64,000 bases of DNA from Enterobacter sp. BIGb0383 (GTDB lineage: Bacteria > Pseudomonadota > Gammaproteobacteria > Enterobacterales > Enterobacteriaceae). Below the pieces are notes generated by a model. It was given only the letters and a program-made list of their open reading frames with translations. It was not told the DNA's origin and searched no databases. A program made the position numbers and the translations under genes. Each line of letters starts with the position of its first letter. The first letter of the stretch is position 1. This document shows positions 1 to 7,221 of the stretch, one piece after another. Location of the stretch: positions 868,001-932,000 of the forward strand of contig NZ_RJKQ01000002.1 in assembly GCF_003751845.1 (NCBI RefSeq), given 5' to 3'.

Positions 1-1010
1 GGTATCCGGCCGACTATCAAAAAGTCGTCGATGCCGCGACCAAAGAGGGAAAAGTGGTGGTGTATTCCACCACCGATACCAAGGCAGCAGAACCGCTGAT
101 CAAGGGTTTTGAGTCGACCTACCCGGGTATCAAAGTTGAATACAACGATATGAACAGTACCGAACTGTACAACCGTTTTATCAGCGAACAGGCTGCCGGT
201 GGCGTTAGCGGCGATGTGGTCTGGAGCTCATCGATGGATACGGCGCTGAAGCTCGCCACCGACTATGCGCTGGAGTACAACTCTCCCGAGCAAGGCCAGC
301 TCCCGAAGTGGGCCATCTGGAGCAATAAAGCGTACGGCACCACCTACGAACCCGCGGTGATTGTCTATAACAAACGCCTCATCCCGGCGGGCGACGTGCC
401 TGATTCCCACGCGGCGATGGCGAAGTTGATCGCCAGTCAGGCAGATAAATTCAAAAACAAAGTCACGACCTACGATATCGAAAAGTCGGGCATTGGTTTT
501 ATGCTCTCGGTGCAGGATTTCAAAGCCGAACCCAACTACTTCAAAACGCTGGCCGACGTGGCGAAAGGCGGTTTGTCCGTGCAGTCCTCCACCGGCACGA
601 TGATGGAAAGGGTCTCGTCGGGCGAGAACCTGATTGGGTTTAATATCCTGGGTTCCTACGCAGAAACGCGTGCCAAAACGGATCCGTCGATGGGCATTGT
701 CTATCCGAAGGATTACACCCTGGTGCTGTCCCGCGTCTCCTTTATCAGCCAGCAGGCGCAAAACAGCAATGCCGCAAAACTGTGGTTCGACTATGTGCTG
801 TCTGAAAAAGGGCAAAACATTCTGGCGAATCAGGCCGATATTCCGTCAATTCGCAACGATATTGACGGTAAAAATGACATCGACGGGCTGACCAAAATGC
901 TGGGCAACGCCCTGAAACCTATCCCGGTCGATGAATCCTTACTCGAATATCTGCAGCCGAAAAAGCGCCTGGACTATATCAGGCAGTGGCGTGAAGCCGC
1001 AGGCAAATAA
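1..1010 (+). CDS. ABC transporter periplasmic substrate-binding protein (5' end outside window)
   Basis: This is the solute-binding component of the importer encoded with the next two genes. The reading frame is open from the window edge (first full codon at base 3), so the true start and signal peptide are missing. The visible part begins YPADYQKVVDAATKEGKVVVYSTTDT, split here as YPADYQKVVDAATKEGK then VVVYSTTDT, which is the usual first strand of the iron/thiamine/putrescine-type (cluster D-like) binding-protein fold. It continues for about 335 residues and ends at TAA 1008-1010. The ligand cannot be read from sequence. Ferric iron, sugar phosphates (AfuA-like) and aminoethylphosphonate are all possible for this family. 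The neighbours support an importer, not a stand-alone binding protein. Confidence 0.85.
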   Translation, partial: YPADYQKVVDAATKEGKVVVYSTTDTKAAEPLIKGFESTYPGIKVEYNDMNSTELYNRFISEQAAGGVSGDVVWSSSMDTALKLATDYALEYNSPEQGQLPKWAIWSNKAYGTTYEPAVIVYNKRLIPAGDVPDSHAAMAKLIASQADKFKNKVTTYDIEKSGIGFMLSVQDFKAEPNYFKTLADVAKGGLSVQSSTGTMMERVSSGENLIGFNILGSYAETRAKTDPSMGIVYPKDYTLVLSRVSFISQQAQNSNAAKLWFDYVLSEKGQNILANQADIPSIRNDIDGKNDIDGLTKMLGNALKPIPVDESLLEYLQPKKRLDYIRQWREAAGK

Positions 1011-1020
1011 AGGCGCAGAC

Positions 1021-1050
1021 AAAGCGCGTCTTAAATGACGCGCTTTCTTC
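1021..1050 (+). terminator. Stem-loop between binding protein and permease genes
   Basis: A perfect 10-bp inverted repeat (AAAGCGCGTC, loop TTAAAT, GACGCGCTTT) is followed by a pyrimidine-rich run. It lies between the binding-protein and permease genes. Such hairpins commonly let the binding protein be made in excess by attenuating or stabilising the transcript. Confidence 0.7.
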
Positions 1051-1099
1051 TCTCTTCCCACATTCGCAGTAGCGGATTTTTTTAGCCTGGGATTACCTT

Positions 1100-2869
1100 A
1101 TGAATGCATTACGCAGAAAGTGGCAAAGCCTGCCGCGTGGCATCGTCGTGCTGATAACAACGCTGGTTATCTACACCCCGCTGTCGTTCATCGTGATACA
1201 AAGTTTCCTGTCCGCGCCGTTCTTTACGCCGTCAAAAGCGTGGAGCCTGGAATCCTTTGAATTTATTTTTACCGACCCTGACTTTTATAAGGCGCTGAAA
1301 AGCGGCTTTATTCTTGCTTTCGGCCTGATCGCCATCGCGATCCCGCTTGGCGGCGTGCTGGCGTTTCTGATGGTGCGCACCGATTTACCGGGCAGGCGGA
1401 TTATTGAGCCGCTGATCCTCGTGCCGATTTTTGTCTCGCCGATGGTGCTCGGGTTTGGCTATGTGGTCGCCACCGGCCCCGTGGGCTTCCTCTCGCTGTG
1501 GGCGCAATCGCTGCTTGGCTTCGTGCCGTGGAATATCTACGACATGTCGAGCATCGTGGTGATTGCCGGTCTGACGCACGTGCCGCACGCCTATCTCTAT
1601 ATCTCCTCAGCGCTGCGCAGCGTCGGCTCGGATGTGGAAGAGGCTGCGCGTACCGCCGGAGCTTCACCGCTGCAGGTGATGACCGCCGTCAGCCTGCCGA
1701 TGGTCAGGCCCTCGATTCTGTACGCCATGGTGCTGCTGTTTTTCCTCGGACTGGAAGTGTTCGGCCTGATGCTGGTGCTGGGCGATCCGGAAGGCAATAT
1801 GGTGCTGGCAACCTATCTGTATAAGCTCACCAACAAACTCGGCACACCGTCTTACCACCTGATGGCAGCGGTCGCCGTGGTGCTGATTTGTATCACTATT
1901 CCGCTGGTGATGCTGCAGCGCCGCCTGATGCGTACCGCTAACCGCTTTGTGACCGTGAAAGGCAAAGCCTCCCAGGCCCGCGCGCTCCCGCTGGGGAAAT
2001 GGCGCTGGGTCGCCGGTGCCGTTGTGGCATTCTGGCTGACCGTTACCATCGGAATTCCGCTGCTTGGCGTCGTGCTGCGCGCGTTTGTCTCCAATTGGGG
2101 CGTCGGCGTTTCCGTCTGGGATCAGCTGTCATTGAATACCTTCCATACCATCCTGTCGCAGCCAAACCTGATGCGGGCGATCGTTAACTCCATGGCGATT
2201 GGCGTGTTTGGCGGGGCGCTGGCGGTGGTCTGCTATCTGTTTGTCGGCATTGCGATGCACCGCAAGCCGGACAATACCACGCGCTTCCTCGACTACAGCG
2301 TGCTGGTGCCGCGTGCGGTCCCCGGGCTGCTGGCCGGGCTGGCGTTTCTGTGGGTCTTCCTGTTCGTGCCGATGTGGCTCGATAACGCCCTGAAATCCGG
2401 CTGGCTTTCAGGCATGCCGTGGTCGCAGTGGCTGCGCGATAACCTGATTGTCTGGCTGCGTTCGCTGCGCAGTACCATTTTCAGCGTCTGGCTGGCCTAT
2501 ACCGTGGTGTGGATGGCCTACGGGCTGCGGCTTATCTCCTCGACGCTGCTGCAGGTTGGACCGGAGCTGGAGGAGGCAGCGCGCAGCACCGGCGCCACGC
2601 GCGGACAGGTTACCCGTCACGTCACTATCCCGCTCTCGCGCTACGGGCTGATTGGCTCATGGCTGCTGATGTTCCTGATCTTTGAGCGCGAATACTCAAC
2701 GGGCGTCTATCTGCTTTCGCCGGGAACGGAAACCATTGGCTCAATGCTGGTTTCACTGTGGGCGGCGGGCGCTATCGATATCGTGGCCGCGCTCTCCTTT
2801 ATTAATATCCTGCTGGTCGTAGTCGGTCTGGGGATTGCCCTTCGTTTTGGAGTCAAATTACATGATTGA
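1100..2869 (+). CDS. ABC transporter permease, fused two-domain type
   Basis: This is an inner-membrane permease of 589 residues made of two fused BPD_transp_1 (FbpB/SfuB-type) halves, so a single polypeptide provides the whole channel. Hydrophobic segments run throughout. Two EAA-type loops that dock the ATPase are visible: EEAARTAGASPLQVMTAVSLP near residue 180, and EEAARSTGATRGQVTRHVTIP near 490. The length fits iron and sugar-phosphate type permeases of this fused kind. The start is ATG 1100 after a weak ribosome site. The stop overlaps the start of the ATPase gene by 8 bases, indicating translational coupling in one operon with the binding protein. Confidence 0.88.
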   Translation: MNALRRKWQSLPRGIVVLITTLVIYTPLSFIVIQSFLSAPFFTPSKAWSLESFEFIFTDPDFYKALKSGFILAFGLIAIAIPLGGVLAFLMVRTDLPGRRIIEPLILVPIFVSPMVLGFGYVVATGPVGFLSLWAQSLLGFVPWNIYDMSSIVVIAGLTHVPHAYLYISSALRSVGSDVEEAARTAGASPLQVMTAVSLPMVRPSILYAMVLLFFLGLEVFGLMLVLGDPEGNMVLATYLYKLTNKLGTPSYHLMAAVAVVLICITIPLVMLQRRLMRTANRFVTVKGKASQARALPLGKWRWVAGAVVAFWLTVTIGIPLLGVVLRAFVSNWGVGVSVWDQLSLNTFHTILSQPNLMRAIVNSMAIGVFGGALAVVCYLFVGIAMHRKPDNTTRFLDYSVLVPRAVPGLLAGLAFLWVFLFVPMWLDNALKSGWLSGMPWSQWLRDNLIVWLRSLRSTIFSVWLAYTVVWMAYGLRLISSTLLQVGPELEEAARSTGATRGQVTRHVTIPLSRYGLIGSWLLMFLIFEREYSTGVYLLSPGTETIGSMLVSLWAAGAIDIVAALSFINILLVVVGLGIALRFGVKLHD

Positions 2870-3932
2870 ATTAACGGTCGAGAATCTGCACTTAACCTAT
2901 GGCGACAACCCGGTCCTGAAAGGGGTTTCCATGAACCTGAAGCGCGGCGAGGTAGTCTCCCTGTTAGGCCCGTCCGGCAGCGGTAAAACCACGCTTCTGC
3001 GCGCCGTTGCGGGGCTGGAAAAACCGACTCAGGGTTCAATTGTGATCGGCAAAAACACCGTTTACGACGGTACGCCACGCAGCGAGGTCCCGGCGGAAGA
3101 ACGCAACCTGGGGCTGGTGTTCCAGTCCTATGCCCTGTGGCCGCACAAAACCGTTTTCGAGAACGTAGCGTACCCTCTGAAACTGCGCAAAGTGGCCACG
3201 CAGGAGATCAACCAGCGGGTTCAGGCCGTGCTGGATCAGCTTGGGCTTGGGCATCTGGGCAAGCGTCACCCGCACCAGCTTTCCGGCGGGCAGCAGCAGC
3301 GCGTGGCGATTGGCCGGGCGCTGGTGTATAACCCGCCGGTGATTCTACTTGATGAACCGCTGTCTAACCTGGATGCGAAACTGCGTGAAGAAGCCCGCGT
3401 CTTCCTGCGCGAACTGATTATCAAACTGGGCTTATCCGCGCTGATGGTCACCCACGATCAGAATGAGGCCATGGCGATTTCAGATCGTATCCTGCTGCTG
3501 AACAACGGCAAGATCGAACAACAGGGCACGCCACAGGAGATGTACGGCTCGCCGAAAACGCTGTTTACAGCCGAATTTATGGGCAGTAACAATCGCCTGC
3601 ATGGTAACGTGACGGAGGTTCGCGATGGCAAAGCACGCATTGAGGGAAGCGGCTGGGTGCTGTGGGGCCAGGCCGGAGAAGGCGTGCAAAGCGGCCAGAA
3701 GGCCACGGCGGTGATCCGCGTCGAACGCGTGGCATTCGCCGACGGCCCGGGTGAAAACCAGCTTGAACTGCCGCTGCTCACCAGCATGTACCTCGGCGAT
3801 CGCTGGGAATATCTGTTCCGCACATCGGGCGATGATTTTGTTATCCGGGCCTACGGCAACGACATTCGCGATCCGCAGCACTGCCACCTGATACTGCCGG
3901 AAAAACATGTCTGGATCTTCCCGACGCTATAA
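2862..3932 (+). CDS. ABC transporter ATP-binding protein
   Basis: This is the cytoplasmic ATPase of the importer, 356 residues. Walker A GPSGSGKTT lies near residue 36, followed by a Q-loop (VFQSYALWPH), the signature LSGGQQQRVAIGRAL, Walker B VILLDEPLSNLD and the switch histidine in VTHDQNEAM. A C-terminal TOBE-like domain follows, as in the FbpC/PotA family. A start nine codons further upstream (2835) is open, but ATG 2862 is preferred: it has GGAG ten bases upstream and overlaps the permease stop (ATGATTGA), the usual coupled arrangement. The substrate of the system remains unassigned. Confidence 0.9.
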   Translation: MIELTVENLHLTYGDNPVLKGVSMNLKRGEVVSLLGPSGSGKTTLLRAVAGLEKPTQGSIVIGKNTVYDGTPRSEVPAEERNLGLVFQSYALWPHKTVFENVAYPLKLRKVATQEINQRVQAVLDQLGLGHLGKRHPHQLSGGQQQRVAIGRALVYNPPVILLDEPLSNLDAKLREEARVFLRELIIKLGLSALMVTHDQNEAMAISDRILLLNNGKIEQQGTPQEMYGSPKTLFTAEFMGSNNRLHGNVTEVRDGKARIEGSGWVLWGQAGEGVQSGQKATAVIRVERVAFADGPGENQLELPLLTSMYLGDRWEYLFRTSGDDFVIRAYGNDIRDPQHCHLILPEKHVWIFPTL

Positions 3933-3937
3933 TGCAT

Positions 3938-3965
3938 TAAGGGAGCGGTATGCACTGCTCCCTTA
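3938..3965 (+). terminator. Inverted repeat downstream of the ABC operon
   Basis: TAAGGGAGC and GCTCCCTTA form a 9-bp stem with a 10-base loop six bases after the ATPase stop. There is no clear T-run afterwards, so it may be a weak or Rho-aided terminator, or a 3' stabilising hairpin. Confidence 0.45.
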
Positions 3966-4068
3966 GCCCTGCATTTTGTTGCGAAAATTAGGACAACATA
4001 ACCTCCCGCGTTACGCTTTCAGGCATAGCATAGCTCTCGTTGTTCCCATCCATTTTCAGAGAATCGCT

Positions 4069-4485
4069 ATGAACGCTAAACCGTGGGTTTTAGGATTAAT
4101 TATTTTTGCGGGCTCGTTGAATACTGCACTGGCGGATAGTTGCCGATCCAACATTTTTGATGGGCAGGACTGCAGCTATGACGATGGCACAACATCCACC
4201 AGCCGGGCCAATACTTTTGGCGGGCAGGATACGACTTACAGCGACGGAAGAAGGGCAACCAGCAGACCGAACATTTTTGGTGGACAAGATACGAACTACA
4301 GCGACGGCAAAACGTCCACCAGCCGGACCAATACTTTCGGCGGTCAGGACACCAGTTACAGCGACGGTAGTCGCTCCACCAGTCGGTCCAACATTTTCGA
4401 CGGCCAGGATACTCACTACAGCAATGGTAAGTCCTCAACCAGCCGGAGCAATATTTTCGGCGGGCAAGATACGCGAAACTATTAA
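4069..4485 (+). CDS. Secreted protein with six 20-residue tandem repeats
   Basis: I do not recognise a named family. The 138-residue product has a Sec signal peptide (MNAKPWVLGLIIFAGSLNTALA, cleavage probably after ALA). The mature protein is almost entirely a 20-residue repeat of the form SN(I/T)FGGQDTxYSDGxxSTSR, five full copies plus a partial one. At DNA level the period is exactly 60 bases from about 4140 to 4480. The repeats are rich in Asp, Gly, Ser and Thr, with conserved Phe and Tyr; repeats of this kind may form a beta-solenoid or bind metal (inference). The chosen start gives a clean signal peptide; an upstream frame from 3976 lacks one. The gene borders the integrated element but lies outside attL, so it belongs to the host backbone. 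Confidence 0.7.
   Translation: MNAKPWVLGLIIFAGSLNTALADSCRSNIFDGQDCSYDDGTTSTSRANTFGGQDTTYSDGRRATSRPNIFGGQDTNYSDGKTSTSRTNTFGGQDTSYSDGSRSTSRSNIFDGQDTHYSNGKSSTSRSNIFGGQDTRNY
4140..4482 (+). repeat. 60-bp in-frame tandem repeat array
   Basis: Six consecutive 60-base units encode the repeat SN-IFGGQDT-YSDG. Copies have diverged at synonymous and some non-synonymous sites, so the array is old or selected, not a recent slippage expansion. Confidence 0.85.
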
Positions 4486-4525
4486 TTTCAGAAACGAGTT
4501 ATGAATGGGCGAAAAAGCAGCAGGT

Positions 4526-4545
4526 TTATGGAGCGGGTGAAGGGA
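4526..4545. repeat. attL core (direct repeat of tRNA-Gly 3' end)
   Basis: TTATGGAGCGGGTGAAGGGA is identical to 10973-10992. Reading on the minus strand it is the last 17 bases of the tRNA including CCA plus three trailer bases. This is the duplicated fragment left at the distal junction. A further 3 of the next 5 bases also match. Confidence 0.9.
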
Positions 4546-4596
4546 GCCGAGGACAGCTAGCTAACTTCTTGTTTCTTAAAGACTGATGAATCCAGC

Positions 4597-4616
4597 GGTT
4601 ACAGTGATGGTTACAC
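4597..4616 (+). repeat. Left arm-type integrase site pair
   Basis: GGTTACAG (4597-4604) and GGTTACAC (4609-4616) are direct repeats with a 12-base period, 52 bases inside attL. The same pair in reversed order occurs inside attR, which is the pattern expected of integrase or excisionase arm sites. Confidence 0.65.
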
Positions 4617-4802
4617 ATGGAGAGGCTGAAGGTCAAGACTTGAAGCACGTAATATTCCCTCTAAAGGAATAGAACTCACGGTCTGACTACCCGGCCCTTT
4701 TGGTCTGGCTGAGGGTCGGGCTATGGGGGTAAAACGTCAGGCTCATCGTATTAGATGGGTCCTCACATTTTTCAGTCAAAACTCATCGTCTAAGAACCAT
4801 CA
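4617..4802. other. Left-end non-coding region of the element
   Basis: I see no convincing gene here. Two inverted repeats are present: ATTCC/GGAAT at 4654-4670, and a longer stem CCCGGCCC/GGGTCGGG at 4690-4720 with one G-U pair. The second could end leftward transcription coming from the capsid gene, although no T-run follows. Confidence 0.4.
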
Positions 4803-4880
4803 TCAGCGAGCTGACATCAGAACGACCACCAGCCCCAGCTTCAGCAGGAGGACTACCAGATAAACTTTGTGTAGGTCCAT
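4803..4880 (-). CDS. 25-residue hydrophobic peptide (tentative)
   Basis: A minus-strand ORF starts at ATG 4880 and ends at TGA 4803-4805. The peptide begins MDLHKVYLVVLLLKLG and ends LVVVLMSAR; its middle is nearly all Leu and Val and would form one membrane helix. A strong purine-rich ribosome site (GAGAGAGGGGGGGG) precedes the start by a few bases and contains a run of eight G. The ORF lies about 100 bases downstream of the capsid-like gene in the same direction. It resembles type I toxins (Ibs, TisB class) and small phage membrane peptides in composition only. No antisense RNA is evident. Too short for certainty. Confidence 0.35.
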   Translation of the reverse strand: MDLHKVYLVVLLLKLGLVVVLMSAR

Positions 4881-4980
4881 ATGTTCCCCCCCCTCTCTCG
4901 CGTGGTTATGATATAACATAACATCAAATAAGGGGCCAAGACCCGAAGATCCTGACCAATAGTCGTTACTGTTAGTTAGA

Positions 4981-5961
4981 TTACTTGCTAAAGCTCAGGC
5001 ACTTAACCACAGGCAGAACAGCAGCAGCACTACCTGTCTTCATCTTAACAGTCGTAGCGGCTTCAGCCACAACAAAGACCTTACCGAGAATCTCAAGGTC
5101 GTGAGACTGGGAGTTACCATCACGGGAAAGAATCACGGTGATATGCTCACCATCATGACGCAGACAACCAAAGGACAGACAGGTAAAATGCTTAGCAAGC
5201 ATAAAGGCACCTCGGTCAGTACCGTTGTAATACGCGATGTCTGTCCCCAGCATGTCCTTTACTGCATCCTCACCACCAAAGCCGTTCTTCATAGCCAGAC
5301 GGGAGAGAGCAGACATATGCGACTCATGAGCAAGGATGCCATAGCTGGACACCTCAGAGCCATAAGCGGACTCGGTGCTCTCAAACAGTGCGTCTACGAT
5401 AGCCTCTGCTCGTGGCAGGAGACTCCCGGTCAGCTTCGGGTAATCCACCGTCTTCAGCAGCTTAGAGGTCAGTAATACATCGACCATTTTAGCGTTGATT
5501 GTACGGACCACATTCTCGCAGATGTTCAGAGCGTCTTGCTGAAGTGTGCCAACAGTGAAACCAGTAGCGGACTTGGAATCCCACAGCTTCGCCTGATGGC
5601 TGACGAGGATAGCCTTTTCGATTGGTTCAACTGTAATCTCGCTACCAGCGGCAGCAGTGACCACAGCGGGAGCCTTACCGCCACGGACCGGAACGACAAC
5701 CGAGCGGTCTGCCAGAGTGTGAGCGATGATTGGAGTCGGTAAGCTATTGCGTGTTGGCAGCAGTTCTACCGGGAACGGGATGTTCTCCTGAGCGTCTTTA
5801 AGCACACCGTTCAGCATGGACTTGACCAGCTTAGCCAGTTCAAGAGCGTAGACCTGCGGGTCCGCGTTAGTTGGTAAGCCTTCGTTAATCTGGAGGTTGT
5901 CGGTGTCGGTGATACGAACAGGCTCAATGCCAAACTGGAAAGCGTCTTTAGTCATAGTCAT
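4981..5961 (-). CDS. Capsid-like protein (HK97-fold major capsid candidate)
   Basis: The 326-residue product looks like a phage major capsid protein. It has an acidic N-terminal segment, a helix (QVYALELAKLVKSMLNGVLK), a strand-rich stretch with small residues (RSVVVPVRGGKAPAVVTAAA then IEKAILVSHQAKLWDSKSAT), a long helix (LQQDALNICENVVRTINAKM) and a domain typical of the A-domain (SYGILAHESHMSALSRLAMK, then GTDIAYYNGTDRGAFMLAKH). Length is close to the T7 capsid (345) but I see no strong identity to it. ATG 5961 has AAGGAG ten bases upstream. It follows the 163-residue ORF in the same direction, the usual scaffold-capsid order. No portal, terminase or tail gene accompanies it, so it probably works with a helper's proteins. 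A structure search would settle the fold. Confidence 0.6.
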   Translation of the reverse strand: MTMTKDAFQFGIEPVRITDTDNLQINEGLPTNADPQVYALELAKLVKSMLNGVLKDAQENIPFPVELLPTRNSLPTPIIAHTLADRSVVVPVRGGKAPAVVTAAAGSEITVEPIEKAILVSHQAKLWDSKSATGFTVGTLQQDALNICENVVRTINAKMVDVLLTSKLLKTVDYPKLTGSLLPRAEAIVDALFESTESAYGSEVSSYGILAHESHMSALSRLAMKNGFGGEDAVKDMLGTDIAYYNGTDRGAFMLAKHFTCLSFGCLRHDGEHITVILSRDGNSQSHDLEILGKVFVVAEAATTVKMKTGSAAAVLPVVKCLSFSK

Positions 5962-6025
5962 GATAATTAATCTCCTTGAGTCAAATACTTGAAGCCCCTA
6001 ACAGTAAGTCAGGGACCGTGTGTTC

Positions 6026-6517
6026 CTAGATGGAATCCATCCAGTTAGCGCCACTATCGAGGTCAGCCATAATTGCAGCCTTGGAGCGACCAGCGGAATG
6101 GGTAGCACTGCGGAGGTTCTCACCATAGGTCCGGCGTTCAGCTTTAACCTGTTCGCGGCGCTGTAACTCTTTCTGCCATTCGTCTTCGGTCATGAACATT
6201 TCGCGGGTACGCTCTTTCTGAGACGCCAGCTCTTTAGCGATACGCTCAGCCTCGACACGCTTATTCATCTGGCGGCGTTGGTAGGCGGTCATCAGGTCAT
6301 TACTGAAGAAGTTACCAATGGTCACGCCAGCTTCAGCCAGAGCTTCCAGTAACTCCATTGCCTCGCGGCTGGTAGACGGCATGCCTGACAGGTAGCCCGG
6401 AATGAGGGTCTTGATAGCGAGGGACAGCGGATAGGACTGACCGTCCAGCCTTACAGTATTCTCGTAGAGATTGATGTCGGTGACTGACAGTTTCCAGTCT
6501 TGGTTATTGAATAACAT
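6026..6517 (-). CDS. 163-residue protein, candidate scaffold or capsid-size factor
   Basis: I do not recognise the family. The N-terminal half is mixed (MLFNNQDWKLSVTDINLYE, then RLDGQSYPLSLAIKTLIPGY). Residues about 85-135 are strongly charged and helical, with many Lys, Arg, Glu and Gln (KRVEAERIAKELASQKERTR, then WQKELQRREQVKAERRTYGE), and would form a coiled coil. The C-terminus is short and acidic. A helical, charged protein immediately upstream of a capsid gene and co-directional with it is the usual place for a scaffold, so that role is inferred. ATG 6517 has GAGGAG nine bases upstream. The 64-base gap to the capsid gene suggests co-transcription. Confidence 0.5.
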   Translation of the reverse strand: MLFNNQDWKLSVTDINLYENTVRLDGQSYPLSLAIKTLIPGYLSGMPSTSREAMELLEALAEAGVTIGNFFSNDLMTAYQRRQMNKRVEAERIAKELASQKERTREMFMTEDEWQKELQRREQVKAERRTYGENLRSATHSAGRSKAAIMADLDSGANWMDSI

Positions 6518-6624
6518 AGTAATTACTCCTCTTGAGAGTTGAGACTATCGGTCTGCTACAGGCGTGTTTAGTCCTGCGGCGTCTCCCCGCATCGGTCATC
6601 TCAAAAGGTTAAATAGGATTAGGT

Positions 6625-6678
6625 TTGATCACTCTGAACGATCAATTGAAGACATTATGATTGGAACAAACGATCAAT
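6625..6678. promoter_or_regulatory. Operator-like GATCAA repeats
   Basis: AACGATCAAT occurs twice, at 6637-6646 and 6669-6678, exactly 32 bases (about three helical turns) apart. TTGATC (6625-6630) and GATCAA (6640-6645) form an inverted pair. A TATGAT hexamer at 6656-6661 sits between the copies. The cluster lies between the divergent scaffold-candidate and membrane-protein genes, so a repressor such as the element's ribbon-helix-helix or KilA-N protein may bind here. Confidence 0.45.
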
Positions 6679-6692
6679 AGGTATGTGGTTAT

Positions 6693-6720
6693 TTGCTAAG
6701 CTGCGAAAACCTTTTACAAA
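6693..6720 (+). promoter_or_regulatory. Possible sigma70 promoter of the membrane-protein gene
   Basis: TTGCTA (6693-6698) and TACAAA (6715-6720) are separated by 16 bases, each matching four of six consensus positions. It would start just upstream of ATG 6739. This is a weak call. Confidence 0.3.
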
Positions 6721-6738
6721 GACACTCAGGAATGCTTC

Positions 6739-7047
6739 ATGCCTAAATTAGCTATTAGCTTATTGCTTTACTTGGCCTGCTTTTATGCAGTTGGATACGG
6801 CGCTGGATATATAACAGGTGGGATAACTTGGCACACACTGTATATGCTTGAACGTATAATCACCGTAGCCCTACTTGCATTCATTCCGGTCTTTATCTTT
6901 GCGGTTTTATTAAACTCCCCCAGAAGACAAGGAATAATAAAATCACTTTCTGTCGCAGCAATTAACATCATCCCTTCGGCTATCGCACTACTTATAGGAT
7001 TTACTGACGCAGTGACCAGAGAATTTCTTACTTACTTTCTCGGTTAA
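6739..7047 (+). CDS. Small membrane protein, candidate cargo or superinfection-exclusion gene
   Basis: This 102-residue protein is not one I recognise. It has three hydrophobic segments (about residues 3-25, 40-60 and 67-88) separated by short loops, the second followed by basic NSPRRQ. It is the only gene of the element on the plus strand, and its DNA is clearly more AT-rich than its neighbours, suggesting separate acquisition. AGGA lies seven bases before ATG 6739. An operator-like repeat cluster lies upstream, and its 3' end overlaps the convergent regulator gene by 20 bases. Lone, AT-rich, independently promoted genes in satellites and prophages are often lysogenic-conversion or anti-phage cargo; that role is inferred from position only. 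Confidence 0.6.
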   Translation: MPKLAISLLLYLACFYAVGYGAGYITGGITWHTLYMLERIITVALLAFIPVFIFAVLLNSPRRQGIIKSLSVAAINIIPSAIALLIGFTDAVTREFLTYFLG

Positions 7048-7219
7048 CTGACATATTGCGAATGACCAATTGTTCGATTAGCTCATTACGAGAATAAAAT
7101 GGTCGGTCATTCGTAGCCGCTTTATCCACGCCAAGCATCGACAATAGAATAGAAGTGGGAAGACCCCGGTAACGCAGGGTCAATTTACCGCTAGGTGTGC
7201 GTGGGTCAATCATAGCCAT
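7028..7219 (-). CDS. Ribbon-helix-helix-like small regulator
   Basis: With start at ATG 7219 the protein has 63 residues. A strand (GKLTLRYRGLP) is followed by two predicted helices (TSILLSMLGVDKAA and SRNELIEQLVIRNMS), the outline of an Arc/MetJ-type ribbon-helix-helix DNA-binding protein. An ATG at 7234 is also in frame, but GGAG sits nine bases before ATG 7219, and this start falls two bases after the stop of the KilA-N-like gene, indicating coupling. It probably regulates a promoter in the element, for example the GATCAA repeats at 6625-6678. Assignment is by pattern only. Confidence 0.5.
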   Translation of the reverse strand: MAMIDPRTPSGKLTLRYRGLPTSILLSMLGVDKAATNDRPFYSRNELIEQLVIRNMSVNRESK

Positions 7220-7221
7220 TG

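Noticed and set aside
4548-4559. Twelve bases CGAGGACAGCTA shared by the left end of the element and the ERIC at 56470-56597
   Set aside because: No further ERIC sequence follows; treated as coincidence.
4649-4672. T3-like sequence ATATTCCCTCTAAAGGAAT on the plus strand near attL
   Set aside because: It lacks two bases of the CACTA core and is better explained as the small inverted repeat ATTCC/GGAAT.
5101-5475. 124-codon plus-strand frame within the capsid-like gene
   Set aside because: Antisense shadow of the capsid-like frame with no ribosome site or recognisable protein.
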